64,000 nucleotides of DNA. Origin: CALBJU01 sp965247125. Its GTDB lineage: Bacteria; Bacteroidota; Rhodothermia; Rhodothermales; UBA10348. Under the pieces are notes generated by a model. The model was not told where the DNA came from, searched no databases, and saw only the letters and a list, made by a program, of their open reading frames with translations. This document shows positions 24,168 through 33,378 of the stretch, piece after piece. The DNA lies in the NCBI GenBank assembly GCA_965247125.1, contig CBDFGO010000003.1:1922001-1986000 (forward strand), written 5' to 3'. How positions within the stretch are numbered: the first letter of the stretch is position 1; each line of letters opens with the position of its first letter. The position numbers and the translations under genes are program-made.

Positions 24168-25654
24168 TCACTTTCTATCCCCAATCTTTACAATACTCTG
24201 GTGGTAGATGGCCTCCGCTGTCGTAATTCGAACAAAGTAGACGCCTGCAGTGACGTACGACTGATTGCTGTTTCGGCCATTCCACGTACATGTTTGGGAG
24301 GCACATGACATTGCGGAATAAACCTGTCTTCCCTGCAAATCGAATATCCTCATAGTTGCAACCGTCTCGTTCGCATCGACCCCATTCACAAAGCCCCCAT
24401 TCGCAGAGAGAGAAATAGAGACCTGACTATCAAACGGGTTTGGCCAGGCCTGTAGGCTGAATCGTTCCATGGGCAATTCAACGACAGGATCTGGAGTCAC
24501 ATTCACTGCTTTTACAACACCAAAACCTTCCCGAACCCAGCTGTTTACCGAATCCGCCGTGTATTCCCTGCGCCAGTTGTACTTGGACTGCTGGCGCACC
24601 TCTTCGATAAAGGCCTCCATGGATGCTGGTTTGCCAAGATGAGTCTGGTAGTTCTGAATGGTTCGATCCGGATCGGGAAATATCACCTCCTCCACGACTG
24701 CTCCCGACTCTGATGACGTGCTTTCCCAACCGCTGAAATCCAGATTCGTACCGGCAACTTGGAACCACTCATCAAGGGCCCCGGTGGCATAGTACCTGTT
24801 GCCAGAAAACGTGTAATTATCCAAACTTGCGGTGGCGCTTACCAATGTGGCATTGTCATAATGACTCTGGATGATGTTATCGACAAAGCTTATGCGCTCA
24901 ACGTTGGCACCGTCCTCAAGTATTACGAGGTCTTCGTCTGTTCCCAACCCATAAACAATGTTGTCCGCGATCCTGACGTCTTTCGTCTTTCCCACCAGGC
25001 GAATGGCGTAGACATTTGTGACGGCGGGATTCGCCTTGTTCAGGAACAGATTATGTGTGACGGCTCCAACATCCCAGTCGTTGATATCCACATACCAGCC
25101 CAGTGTTCGATTGGTGGGTTGAGAGAGACCCATGTCGAGCATCACGTTGTTTGTTACGACCATGTTTGTGAAGCGATAGGGCGCCACGTTATCGTTGCCG
25201 CCAATGCTCATCGCAATTTCCCCATCGACGTAGAGATTGTTATCGATGATGATATCTCCAGCACCATCCTCGCCTTCGGCTGTGAACTTGTTGGCAATGG
25301 AGGAGGCCCTAAGGAAGGAATTTCCCCTGAAAATCACGCCGTGACTGTTCCCCGTATAGGTGTTGTGATTGAAGAAGGTCGCCATTCCCTCGTCCTTTAT
25401 GTTGGCTCCTGGACTGACCTGCTGGATGAACCAACCATTATGATCGAAGATATTTTCCTCAAGCAGCACAGAAACATTACCAAGAAACAGGCCCTGAGCG
25501 TGGGTTAGTTCATTAAAACTGTCCAAAATCAGACTTCGGCGGATCACAATGTCGCTGTTATCACCCGGTCCCTGCACAATGTTTATGGTGTAGAAACGAA
25601 ATACAGAATCTTCGATCAGTACCCCCTTCCCAGTACTTCCTGGGAAGGTAAAAA
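24168..25654 (-). pseudogene. Secreted beta-helix protein, 3' part (gene split by IS256 copy B)
   Basis: This is the C-terminal two thirds of a secreted right-handed beta-helix protein. Its repeats (for example DSDIVIRRSLILDS-like turns, IIIDNNLYVDGE, VVTNNVMLDMG and VSFVDN-type turns) resemble pectate-lyase-fold surface or polysaccharide-active proteins. The C-terminal about 85 residues form a T9SS type A-like sorting domain (QAWPNPFDSQVSISL, MRIFDLQGRQVYS and AGVYFVRIT). Taken with 27039-27651 and one copy of the 9-bp duplication, the frame rejoins exactly as GFDFFTFPGSTGKG, giving a 696-residue protein. The substrate is not visible. Confidence 0.8.
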
Positions 25655-27038
25655 GAGCTATGCCCAAAAGTTGTGTATGGAAGGTTTAGGCAGCGTGTCG
25701 TTCTGATGTAATTCCGTCGGTGAATTTGATTCCTTTTTTTACAAGTTGCAATAGGTGCGGTGCATTCAGTTTCCTCCACTTCTTCTGAGCCTCTTTACAT
25801 AGACGGAAGGCCATTGCAAGAGCTGTTTCTCGGCTCAGACATCCCCTCGTTTTGGCGGTCCTGAGGCGCACGGTCGCGAACGTAGATTCGATCGGATTTG
25901 TGCTCCGAAGATGGATCCAGTGTTCTGCCGGAAAGTCATAAAAAGCGAGCAGTTCTTCTCGGTCTTTCACCAGAATCTCTGCTGCTTTCGGATACTTTTG
26001 CTGGTAGGCTTTGATGAAAAACAGAAGGGCGCTCTCTGCCTGCTTTTTTGTTTCTGCTGTATAGATCTGCGTGAGGTGACCTTTTGCCTTCTTCTGAACG
26101 GACTTGGGCAGGCGGTTGAGCACATTTGCTGTCTTGTGCACCCAACAGCGTGCGGCTCGCGTCTCGGGATAAACTTCTGCGAGAGCACTCCAGAATCCCA
26201 TGGCTCCATCGGCAACAGCCAGCTTCGGTCCTTGATCCAGCCCGCGGTGCCTCAGCTCCAGGAGCAACTCTCGCCACGACTGCTTGCTCTCGCGAAAGCC
26301 GTCCTCGAGTGCTATAAGCTCCTTCCTTCCATCGGCCGTAGCGCCGATCACGACCAGCAGACACAGTTTCTGTTTATCCATGCGTACGTTTACGTGAATA
26401 CCGTCGGCCCAGAAATAGACGTAGTGCTTCTCCTGCAGGCTCCGCTTTTGCCAGTCTTCGTGCTCCCTTGTCCAAAGCGTCTTCAGGCGCGCAATCGTCG
26501 AGGAGGTCAGCCCTGGGGCATCAGGACCAACAAGGGCCGAGAGCGCTGCCTCAAAGCCGCCCGTTGAAACTCCCTTCAGGTACAACCATGGAATGAGAGC
26601 CTCAAGCGAGCGGCTCTTGCGGAGGTAGGCTGGTAGTATCGAACTGCGGAAACCGATTCTATCCTCACCCCGACCCGTACGGTCGCGTATGCGGGGCATC
26701 TTTACAGCGACCTCCCCGATACCAGTCAAAATCTTCCTCTCTGGCAGATATCCATTGCGAACGATGCGGTGGCGATTCTCTTCGTCGCGCAGGAACTGGT
26801 AGCGCTGGCAGAAAGCTTCAACCTCGGCCTCAACGGCTGTGGCCAGCATCTTTGCGGCCCCTGTTCGCAATACTTCTGTCAACACATCCTCTGTGCTATT
26901 GTAGTTCTCGTTCTCGTGTGCGTTATTCGTCTTCATGGGCGGTGTATCCTCCAATCTTCGGATTGACAATGACGTAATCATCATCAGGATACGCCGCCTA
27001 TACCTTTTTCACCCGTACACAACTTTCGGGGTTAACTC
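25655..27038 (-). mobile_element. IS256-family insertion sequence, copy B (1384 bp, 9-bp target duplication)
   Basis: The ends are GAGCTATGCCCAAAAGTTGT and the complement of GAGTTAACCCCGAAAGTTGT, identical to copies A and C. The flanks carry a perfect 9-bp duplication, AGGTAAAAA, at 25646-25654 and 27039-27047. This is therefore a clean insertion into the beta-helix gene. Confidence 0.95.
25686..26936 (-). CDS. IS256-family transposase (copy B)
   Basis: This is the same 416-residue mutator-type DDE transposase as in copy A. The DDE residues, the start choice and the upstream GGAGG are unchanged. It differs from copies A and C at one residue, Gln instead of Lys in the segment RSLQEKHYVYFW. 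The frame is intact, so the element is probably active. Confidence 0.93.
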   Translation of the reverse strand: MKTNNAHENENYNSTEDVLTEVLRTGAAKMLATAVEAEVEAFCQRYQFLRDEENRHRIVRNGYLPERKILTGIGEVAVKMPRIRDRTGRGEDRIGFRSSILPAYLRKSRSLEALIPWLYLKGVSTGGFEAALSALVGPDAPGLTSSTIARLKTLWTREHEDWQKRSLQEKHYVYFWADGIHVNVRMDKQKLCLLVVIGATADGRKELIALEDGFRESKQSWRELLLELRHRGLDQGPKLAVADGAMGFWSALAEVYPETRAARCWVHKTANVLNRLPKSVQKKAKGHLTQIYTAETKKQAESALLFFIKAYQQKYPKAAEILVKDREELLAFYDFPAEHWIHLRSTNPIESTFATVRLRTAKTRGCLSRETALAMAFRLCKEAQKKWRKLNAPHLLQLVKKGIKFTDGITSERHAA

Positions 27039-27651
27039 AGGTAAAAAAATCGAATCCCTCCGCGCCTGCCATGGAAACATATTCTGCTGAGTCTCTATTG
27101 CGCGTGTGGGCATACATGTGAATGCCCAGCAAAACGAAGTCACTATAATCGCGGCAGCAGACCCGAATGCCTCGACCGGCCCCTGTCTTCAGCAGGGGTC
27201 GTTCAGTCGATGTGCCGTAGCTGCCTATTACGAACGGATCGGTGCGAGATCTGCCGTTTCGTACTTGAAGAGACTCGAACCAGACGTCTCCACGCTTCAG
27301 GAGGATCCAGTCGCCGTATTTCTCAAAAGTCTTGTTAAACGCGGCGTCAAAGGTGCGCAAGGCCTGGCCTGGCGAAAGGCCATCGTTTCCGTCGTCACCC
27401 GTGCTTGAGCTGACATAGAATATCCGCGTAGTCAATCCCGGCTCCAGGACGGTCCAGCCATTTTCGATCTCGCGAGAAGCCAGGCCTCCTTCCGTTGGGT
27501 CATCGGCGCCCGTACAGCCGAGGTCATACTCCCAGTCAACGAGACCATCACCGTCATTGTCAATTCCATCTGAGCATTCTTGGGCAAATGCCAGGGTCGA
27601 GATACTCACATAGAAGAGTACAACCCGAAATGAACCAGCCAGCCTTGTCAC
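27039..27651 (-). pseudogene. Secreted beta-helix protein, 5' part (gene split by IS256 copy B)
   Basis: From the ATG at 27651 this part has a signal peptide (MTRLAGSFRVVLFYVSISTL, cut near LAFAQ). A calcium-binding-like SDGIDNDGDGLVDWE motif follows, and then the start of the beta-helix domain with FYVSSSTGDDGNDGLSPGQA. That last segment is the usual opening of right-handed parallel beta-helix proteins. After residue about 203 the frame enters the IS. It is the 5' partner of 24168-25654. Confidence 0.82.
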
Positions 27652-27805
27652 AACTACCGCCCTTTAGATAGACTTGAATAACCCGAGCAAGTAAAGCATC
27701 GCCCCGATGATTGCCAAAAAAGGGAATGACAGCCGGTGATTGAAGAGTGAAGCCTGCAAAGCCTGTAGAGGTCGCTGAAAAGGCTTCCAACTTGTGAGAG
27801 TATTC

Positions 27806-29845
27806 TCAATCTGACGAAAGCTCATCGGTCGATTGATCGATGTCGAGTGACTCGGTTCGAAACAGGGCCGCGCACGCCGCGAAACGCTCTGCCGTACCGA
27901 CCATGACGAGCCGGTCTCCTGCTTGGACGCGGAAGTCTCCCGCAGGACTGGCGATGGTATTCCTTCCTCGACGCACCACCAGAACCGTAAGCCCGTGCCG
28001 CTGACGCAAGGCCAACTCCTCAAGGGTTTTGCCTGCGGCTGGAGCCCCTTTCCGAACGGCTACAGCGCGAGTATGCATGCCATCCTCGTCGAGCCCTTGT
28101 AGCACCATCAGGTGTGCCTCCTGAATGCTGCCTCTCATGATGCCGTAGTCTTCCGAGCGGATGATCTGAACTTGCCGTTCGATCTCCTCAGGTGGGATCA
28201 TGTAGGCTCCGAGGACATGGCTGAAGATTCGCACGGTCGTTTCCATCTCCTCCGGCACTACAATATCGGCACCAGCTTCCTGCAGAGACTTAGTATTCGC
28301 CAGGGCGCGCGTTCGAGCGATGATCTGAAGGGTAGGATTCAAAAATCTGGCCACGTAAATAATGCGGGGGACGATCGCTTGATCGTTAATGACCAGTGTG
28401 CACAGTTTGGCGCTCTTGATGCCAGCCGATTCCAGAATGATAGATCGTGATGCATCTCCATAAACTGCATTCACACCCTTCTGGTGTAGTTCGTTGACGG
28501 TCGCCGGATTCATTTCGATCACGACGAAGGGAATTCCTCGATCCTGAAGCACATGCACAAGCCACCGGCCTGTGGGACCACATCCCACGATTATTACGTG
28601 GTCTTCGAGGTGCTTGCTCTCCGCGATCGCTGAATGGTCATCCGGGGCGCCCAGTCTCTGCAGCGGTGTACGGGATAACAAATTCCCAAAGCGACGCGAA
28701 AAGTGCATCTGTAGCGGAGTGAGCAGCATAAGAAGAACGGCCGCCGCTAGGAACGTCTGAGCTCCGGCCTCGCCCAGACCCGCCGGTGAAAGACCGACCT
28801 CTCGACCCGCGCGTTCAAGCACGAACGAAAACTCGCCGATTTGAGCCAGTCCTAAACCGACGGTGGCTGCAATTCGGATAGGATAACCCGAGACGAGCGC
28901 ACTACCGGTGGTTGTGACTACCTTTATAAAGACGACGACACCTGCTGCTGCGAGCACAAGCACGAGATTGTCGATCAGAAACCCCAAATCGAGCAACATT
29001 CCTACCGATGCAAAAAAGACTGCACCGAAAATCGTGCGAAGAGGTAGAATCTCGCTTAGCGCATGTTCGCTGTATCGCGTCTCACTTACAACCAGCCCTG
29101 CGAGGAACGCCCCAAGGGCCAGACTGACACCTGCGTAGCTTGAGGCAGCCGCAGTGCCGAAGCAGATCGCTACCACGGATAGTAGGAACAGGTCTTGACG
29201 CCGGGTGCGCGTAACGTGCTCAAGAATCCACGGCACGATTCGCCTGGCGAATATGAGTACCGCCGTGATAAGCACCAGTGCTTTTCCAAGCACCCAGAAT
29301 AGCTCGAAGGGTGTGGTTTGATGGCCGGCAAGCATCGGTACGAGAAGTACCATGACGACGATAGCCAGGTCCTGAAAGATTAGGATGGCAAGTGAAAGAC
29401 GGCCCGCGGCCGAATCGTTTTCTTCTCGATCCGAGAGGAGCCCAAGGACGATAGCGGTTGAACTGAGCGCTACCAGGCACCCAGTATAGACACCGACCTT
29501 CCAGTGAATGTCGAAAGCCAGAAGCACACCCAGCACCATTAGGATGGAGAGGACCACTTGCATTCCTCCGCCAACGAGGATAGCTCGTCCGATTCGCGCC
29601 AGTTTCTTCAGGCTGAACTCAAGCCCGATCGTGAAAAGCAGCAAAATGATACCTACCTCGGCCAAAATGTCAACGAGCGACTGGTCGGATACAAGGCCGA
29701 GGCTGTTGGGGCCAATAATGATACCGGCCAAAAGGAAGCCCGCGATCGGTGGGAAGCGTAATCTGTAACACAGATAGGCGATGAAGGCGCTCGCGATAAA
29801 GAGCACCACCATCTCGTTCAAAAAAGGAAAGGCGGTAGCGAGCAC
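27806..29845 (-). CDS. Kef/CPA2-type cation:proton antiporter with RCK (TrkA-N/TrkA-C) domains
   Basis: This 679-residue inner-membrane protein exchanges K+ or Na+ for H+. The first about 390 residues form the Na_H_Exchanger domain with about 12 membrane segments, including GFLLAGIIIGPNSLG, FTIGLEFSL, and ALSSTAIVLGLL followed by ILIFQDLAIVVM. A cytoplasmic TrkA-N domain follows, with the NAD-binding HVIIVGCGPTGRWLVHVL, and then a TrkA-C domain (about 590-665). The layout matches KefB/KefC/YbaL-type proteins. Glutathione regulation cannot be judged. It is separated from the beta-helix gene by 154 bp and followed upstream by remnants of a transporter gene. Confidence 0.9.
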   Translation of the reverse strand: MLATAFPFLNEMVVLFIASAFIAYLCYRLRFPPIAGFLLAGIIIGPNSLGLVSDQSLVDILAEVGIILLLFTIGLEFSLKKLARIGRAILVGGGMQVVLSILMVLGVLLAFDIHWKVGVYTGCLVALSSTAIVLGLLSDREENDSAAGRLSLAILIFQDLAIVVMVLLVPMLAGHQTTPFELFWVLGKALVLITAVLIFARRIVPWILEHVTRTRRQDLFLLSVVAICFGTAAASSYAGVSLALGAFLAGLVVSETRYSEHALSEILPLRTIFGAVFFASVGMLLDLGFLIDNLVLVLAAAGVVVFIKVVTTTGSALVSGYPIRIAATVGLGLAQIGEFSFVLERAGREVGLSPAGLGEAGAQTFLAAAVLLMLLTPLQMHFSRRFGNLLSRTPLQRLGAPDDHSAIAESKHLEDHVIIVGCGPTGRWLVHVLQDRGIPFVVIEMNPATVNELHQKGVNAVYGDASRSIILESAGIKSAKLCTLVINDQAIVPRIIYVARFLNPTLQIIARTRALANTKSLQEAGADIVVPEEMETTVRIFSHVLGAYMIPPEEIERQVQIIRSEDYGIMRGSIQEAHLMVLQGLDEDGMHTRAVAVRKGAPAAGKTLEELALRQRHGLTVLVVRRGRNTIASPAGDFRVQAGDRLVMVGTAERFAACAALFRTESLDIDQSTDELSSD

Positions 29846-29857
29846 GGTGCGAAGGTT

Positions 29858-30141
29858 TTAGATGTAAATGTAATCCTGCTGCTGGTCCGTGGGGACTGAA
29901 ACGGGTGGACAGGCGGCCCAAAGATCATAATCGATATCGTGAAGCTCCAGACCCCAGCGCCCCCGATATACCCAATTTGCAGATTCGAGAGAATGAACTG
30001 AGTCTTGAGCGTTGCCAGAATGTCTCCAATCACGGCAAAAGCGCCTGCCGAGACGGCCAGTGCGAAGCATCTGGCAACAAAGAGCTGATCTCGGTTTACG
30101 CCGCCCGGCTGAGTTCGGGAAGAATGCGTTGTCATTGCCAT
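29858..30141 (-). pseudogene. MFS transporter gene with a large internal deletion
   Basis: From the ATG at 30141 about 70 residues look like the N-terminus of an MFS transporter (FALAVSAGAFAVIGDILATL, then IGGAGVWSFTISIMIFGP). The frame then loses transporter character. In another frame the end reads VPTDQQQDYIYI and stops at TAA 29858-29860, which could be the original C-terminus. The sequence is far too short for an MFS protein (about 400 residues), so an internal deletion is likely. It lies directly beside the oxidoreductase gene and may once have imported its substrate. Confidence 0.5.
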
Positions 30142-30203
30142 GGTGTATCCGAGGTATTTCCGGGGTGTATACGATGCGTTGGCTGGGTCTGACCCAAAGG
30201 ATC

Positions 30204-31304
30204 CTACGAAGGGATCACGATGCGTGAGCCATCTTTCATTGCCGATTCGTGTGCGCAGATTCCAGTCATTGTCCAATTGGCCGCGGCCCGTGCATCGGCG
30301 ATCGACTCACGCTGTTCCTGGATCGATGAGATGAACTCGTGCACGAGGTGTGGGTGTGAACCGCCATGACCGCCGCCCTGGATGAACGATGTGTGTTCGT
30401 GTTCGTCGTCGTACACCCCGGCCTGTGTAAAACCGGAAATCTCCGACGGCAACCGGTGACCATAGTCCGGCACCTCGACTCGCGTCGCGTCTTCAAACCC
30501 GGAATAGACGACGGGGCCTTCGCCGACGACCTGCTCCCACTCGAATGAGCTTTCGGTCCCGTACACGTCGAAACTCTCTCGATACTGCCGAATGGTATTG
30601 AACAGAGATCGCGTGACCTCGCAAGCCAGGTCACTGTCGGCCAGCTTGATCAGCGTCGATTCGACGGCGAAAGGAGCGTTGTAGTGTTTTGTGTATTCAC
30701 TGTCGATGCGACCGGATCCAAAGCACACAACTGATTCTGCTGTAGTACCCGAAATCGCCAGCAGCGGGCTGACGGCATGCGTCGCGTAGTGCATCGGCGG
30801 GAAGCCATACCAGTAGCTGGGCCAGCCTGGAAGTCCCATATTCTGTTGATGGGACCCGCGGAGAAACTGGATCTTCCCGATTCTGCCGGAATCCACGAGC
30901 TCTTTCGCATACAGGTACTCGCGCGTGTAGATCGCAGTCTCCATCATCATATAGACCTTACCCGACCGGTTGCGCGCATCGACAATCTTCAGGCACTCCT
31001 CCTGCGTCGTGGCCATCGGAACGGTACACGCGCAGTGTTTACCCGCTTCAAGCGCGGCAAGCGACATGGGAGCGTGCGCGGAAATCGGCGTATTTATGTG
31101 AACGGCATCCAGGTCTGGATCCGCAAGGAGCGCCTCAAGGTCCGTGTACCGCTTCTCAACGCCGAATTGATCTCCGATCTTGTTGAGATTCTCCTCATCT
31201 CGTTGGCATATGGCCCAAAGCTCGACCCCCGGATGGCGCTGATAGATCGGGATAAACTCTGCACCGAACCCGAGTCCGATGACGGCAACTTTGATAGGGT
31301 TCAT
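30204..31304 (-). CDS. Gfo/Idh/MocA-family NAD(P)-dependent oxidoreductase
   Basis: From the ATG at 31304 (MNPIKVAVIGLGFGAEFIP) this is a 366-residue cytoplasmic dehydrogenase. It has an N-terminal Rossmann fold (VIGLGFG at 8-14) and a C-terminal GFO_IDH_MocA domain with HYATHAVSPLLAI. The EKP motif that normally supplies the catalytic Lys is TVPMA here (ACTVPMATT), so the chemistry may differ from classical members. A histidine- and glycine-rich stretch (DDEHEHTSFIQGGGHGGSHPH) lies near the C-terminus. It diverges from the DUF1080/FG-GAP gene and may act on the same sugar or keto-sugar substrate. Its 3' end is duplicated at 23862-24140. A start at 31385 would add 27 residues without family character. 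Confidence 0.85.
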   Translation of the reverse strand: MNPIKVAVIGLGFGAEFIPIYQRHPGVELWAICQRDEENLNKIGDQFGVEKRYTDLEALLADPDLDAVHINTPISAHAPMSLAALEAGKHCACTVPMATTQEECLKIVDARNRSGKVYMMMETAIYTREYLYAKELVDSGRIGKIQFLRGSHQQNMGLPGWPSYWYGFPPMHYATHAVSPLLAISGTTAESVVCFGSGRIDSEYTKHYNAPFAVESTLIKLADSDLACEVTRSLFNTIRQYRESFDVYGTESSFEWEQVVGEGPVVYSGFEDATRVEVPDYGHRLPSEISGFTQAGVYDDEHEHTSFIQGGGHGGSHPHLVHEFISSIQEQRESIADARAAANWTMTGICAHESAMKDGSRIVIPS

Positions 31305-31417
31305 AATTCTTGGTGCGACGACCGTGCGATTGGAGCTGGAATCTTGAGTGTAGCAAATACGCTCATAACAATCATGCACGTTCACCTATCTTCGAGCAGA
31401 ACCAGACGCCAGCCACC

Positions 31418-33328
31418 ATGCGAATCCGCCTTCTCATACTCAACGTAGCCGGAATCACCCGCCGAGTGCTCCTTTGCGCCTCGTTTTGCATGCCGTTCAT
31501 CGTGCCTGGCAGCGCTACGGCACAGGATAGTCGTTCATTCCCGCAAACCGGGTCGCTGTTCGACGGCGAAACGTTCACCAACTGGGAAGGGACAAGCGAC
31601 TTGTTCCGGATCGAGGACGGCGCAATCGTTGCTGGGAGGCTCGATGAGCCGATTCCAACGAATGCGTTCCTCTGCTCAACCGATGAATTCAGCGACTTCG
31701 AGCTTCGATTGTTGGTGCGGCTCGATGGGCCGGGCGACAACGCAGGAATTCAGTTTCGCAGCCGCAGACTGGCCAGCCACCACGAAGTCTCCGGCTATCA
31801 GGCTGACGCCGGCACCGTGTCAGCCTCGTGGTTTAATACCGTGATTGGGAGCACGTCAGAGGCCGCTGCAGGAGAGCGCTCGCCCGTGTGGGGCTCCCTT
31901 TATGATGAAACCCGGCGGAACCGCTATCTGGCGTGGGGAATGCCCGAAGATGTCGCTCCAGTAGTCAACGTCGGCGATTGGAACCAACTGGTCGTGCGCG
32001 CCGAGGGCCCTCGCATTCGTATCTGGATCAACGACCTTCAGACCGTCGACTACATTGAGCGGGACCACGTTCCAAGGACGGGAAATTTCTGCCTGCAGAT
32101 TCATAGTGGGGCTCCTGCAGAGGCGTGGCACAAGGATATCCAGGTGACGGAGCTGCCCGGAAGCACCATCTCCTTCGAACGCACGCGGCTGGACAACGTG
32201 TTCTACTCGGAAGGCGCCAACTTTGGAGACATCGACGGCGACGGCACCAATGATCTGGTATCCGGGCCATTTTGGTACCAGGGTCCTGACTTCGGGCGGC
32301 GGCACGCTTACTACGAACCAAAACCGTTTGACCCGGACGGCTACTCGGACAATTTCTTCGCCCATGTCCTCGACTTCAACTCCGACGGACTCAACGACAT
32401 TCTGATCATCGGATTCCCCGGCCAAACGGCGACCTGGTACGAGAATCCAGGGGCGGCCGGGAGCGCATCAGGCCACTGGGCGGCGCATGTGGTTTTTGAC
32501 GTCGTTGACAATGAATCGCCTTGGTGGACTGACATCACCGGTGACGGTCATCCCGAGATCGTTGCCATATCGAATGGTAGATATGGCTACATCGAGCCAG
32601 ACTGGAACCATCCAGAGTTGCCCTGGACCTTCCATCTGATCTCTTCTGATGGCGGTTGGCAGCGCTTCACCCACGGACTCGGAGTCGGTGATGTCAACGG
32701 AGACGGACGCGATGATATTATGGAGCGGGCAGGCTGGTGGGAGCAGCCCCCTTCCCTTGCTGGCGACCCCATCTGGCAATTCCACGAAGTTGCATTCAGC
32801 GAGAAGGGCGGTGGTTCGCAGATGTACGCCTATGATGTTGATGGGGACGGTGACAACGACGTAATCGCCTCGCTCGCGGCCCATGAATACGGACTCGCCT
32901 GGTATGAGAATACGGGCGCGTCGGCCGAACCGGGCGGAACCGATGGAGACATCTCGTTCACCCGACACCTGATCTTGAACGAGAGCTCAGAACTAAACGC
33001 CTTCGGCGTCGCGTTTGCTGAACTACATGCTATTGACCTGATCGACATGGATGGCGATGGCGTCAAGGATATCGTGACAGGAAAACGATGGTGGTCGCAC
33101 GGCGCCGAGGGCGACCCCGACATGAATCCGAAAGCGTGGCTGTACTGGTTCCAAACTGTTCGGTACACGGATGCACATGGTGGAATCAGCGTGGAGTTCG
33201 TGCCGCACCTCATTGACGACGATTCAGGAATCGGCGTTCAGATCGTCGCGGGAGACATTGACGGTAATGGCCGACCAGACGTTGTTGTAGGCAACAAGAC
33301 CGGCACGACCGTACACTTGCAGCGCTAG
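31418..33328 (+). CDS. Secreted DUF1080 (3-keto-glycoside hydrolase-like) protein with FG-GAP/VCBS repeats
   Basis: From the ATG at 31418 the 636-residue protein has a signal peptide (MRIRLLILNVAGITRRVLLC, cut near SATAQ). A DUF1080 concanavalin-like domain follows (about 40-245), with SLFDGETFTNWEG, DNAGIQFRSRRL and WNQLVVRAEGPRIRIWINDL. Seven-bladed propeller-type FG-GAP/VCBS repeats follow, seen as DIDGDGTNDLV, DVNGDGRDDI, DVDGDGDNDV, DMDGDGVKDIV and DIDGNGRPDVV. DUF1080 members include 3-keto-disaccharide hydrolases. Together with the divergent oxidoreductase this suggests a keto-glycoside pathway, but the substrate is unknown. Confidence 0.82.
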   Translation: MRIRLLILNVAGITRRVLLCASFCMPFIVPGSATAQDSRSFPQTGSLFDGETFTNWEGTSDLFRIEDGAIVAGRLDEPIPTNAFLCSTDEFSDFELRLLVRLDGPGDNAGIQFRSRRLASHHEVSGYQADAGTVSASWFNTVIGSTSEAAAGERSPVWGSLYDETRRNRYLAWGMPEDVAPVVNVGDWNQLVVRAEGPRIRIWINDLQTVDYIERDHVPRTGNFCLQIHSGAPAEAWHKDIQVTELPGSTISFERTRLDNVFYSEGANFGDIDGDGTNDLVSGPFWYQGPDFGRRHAYYEPKPFDPDGYSDNFFAHVLDFNSDGLNDILIIGFPGQTATWYENPGAAGSASGHWAAHVVFDVVDNESPWWTDITGDGHPEIVAISNGRYGYIEPDWNHPELPWTFHLISSDGGWQRFTHGLGVGDVNGDGRDDIMERAGWWEQPPSLAGDPIWQFHEVAFSEKGGGSQMYAYDVDGDGDNDVIASLAAHEYGLAWYENTGASAEPGGTDGDISFTRHLILNESSELNAFGVAFAELHAIDLIDMDGDGVKDIVTGKRWWSHGAEGDPDMNPKAWLYWFQTVRYTDAHGGISVEFVPHLIDDDSGIGVQIVAGDIDGNGRPDVVVGNKTGTTVHLQR

Positions 33329-33378
33329 GACAGATGCATGTGGCATCGCGCACGAACACGGGCACCCCGCGCCCCTCT

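Noticed and set aside
24759..25508. Plus-strand open frame of 249 codons opposite the beta-helix gene
   Set aside because: It is a mirror frame of a repetitive beta-helix gene that has a clear sorting domain on the minus strand.
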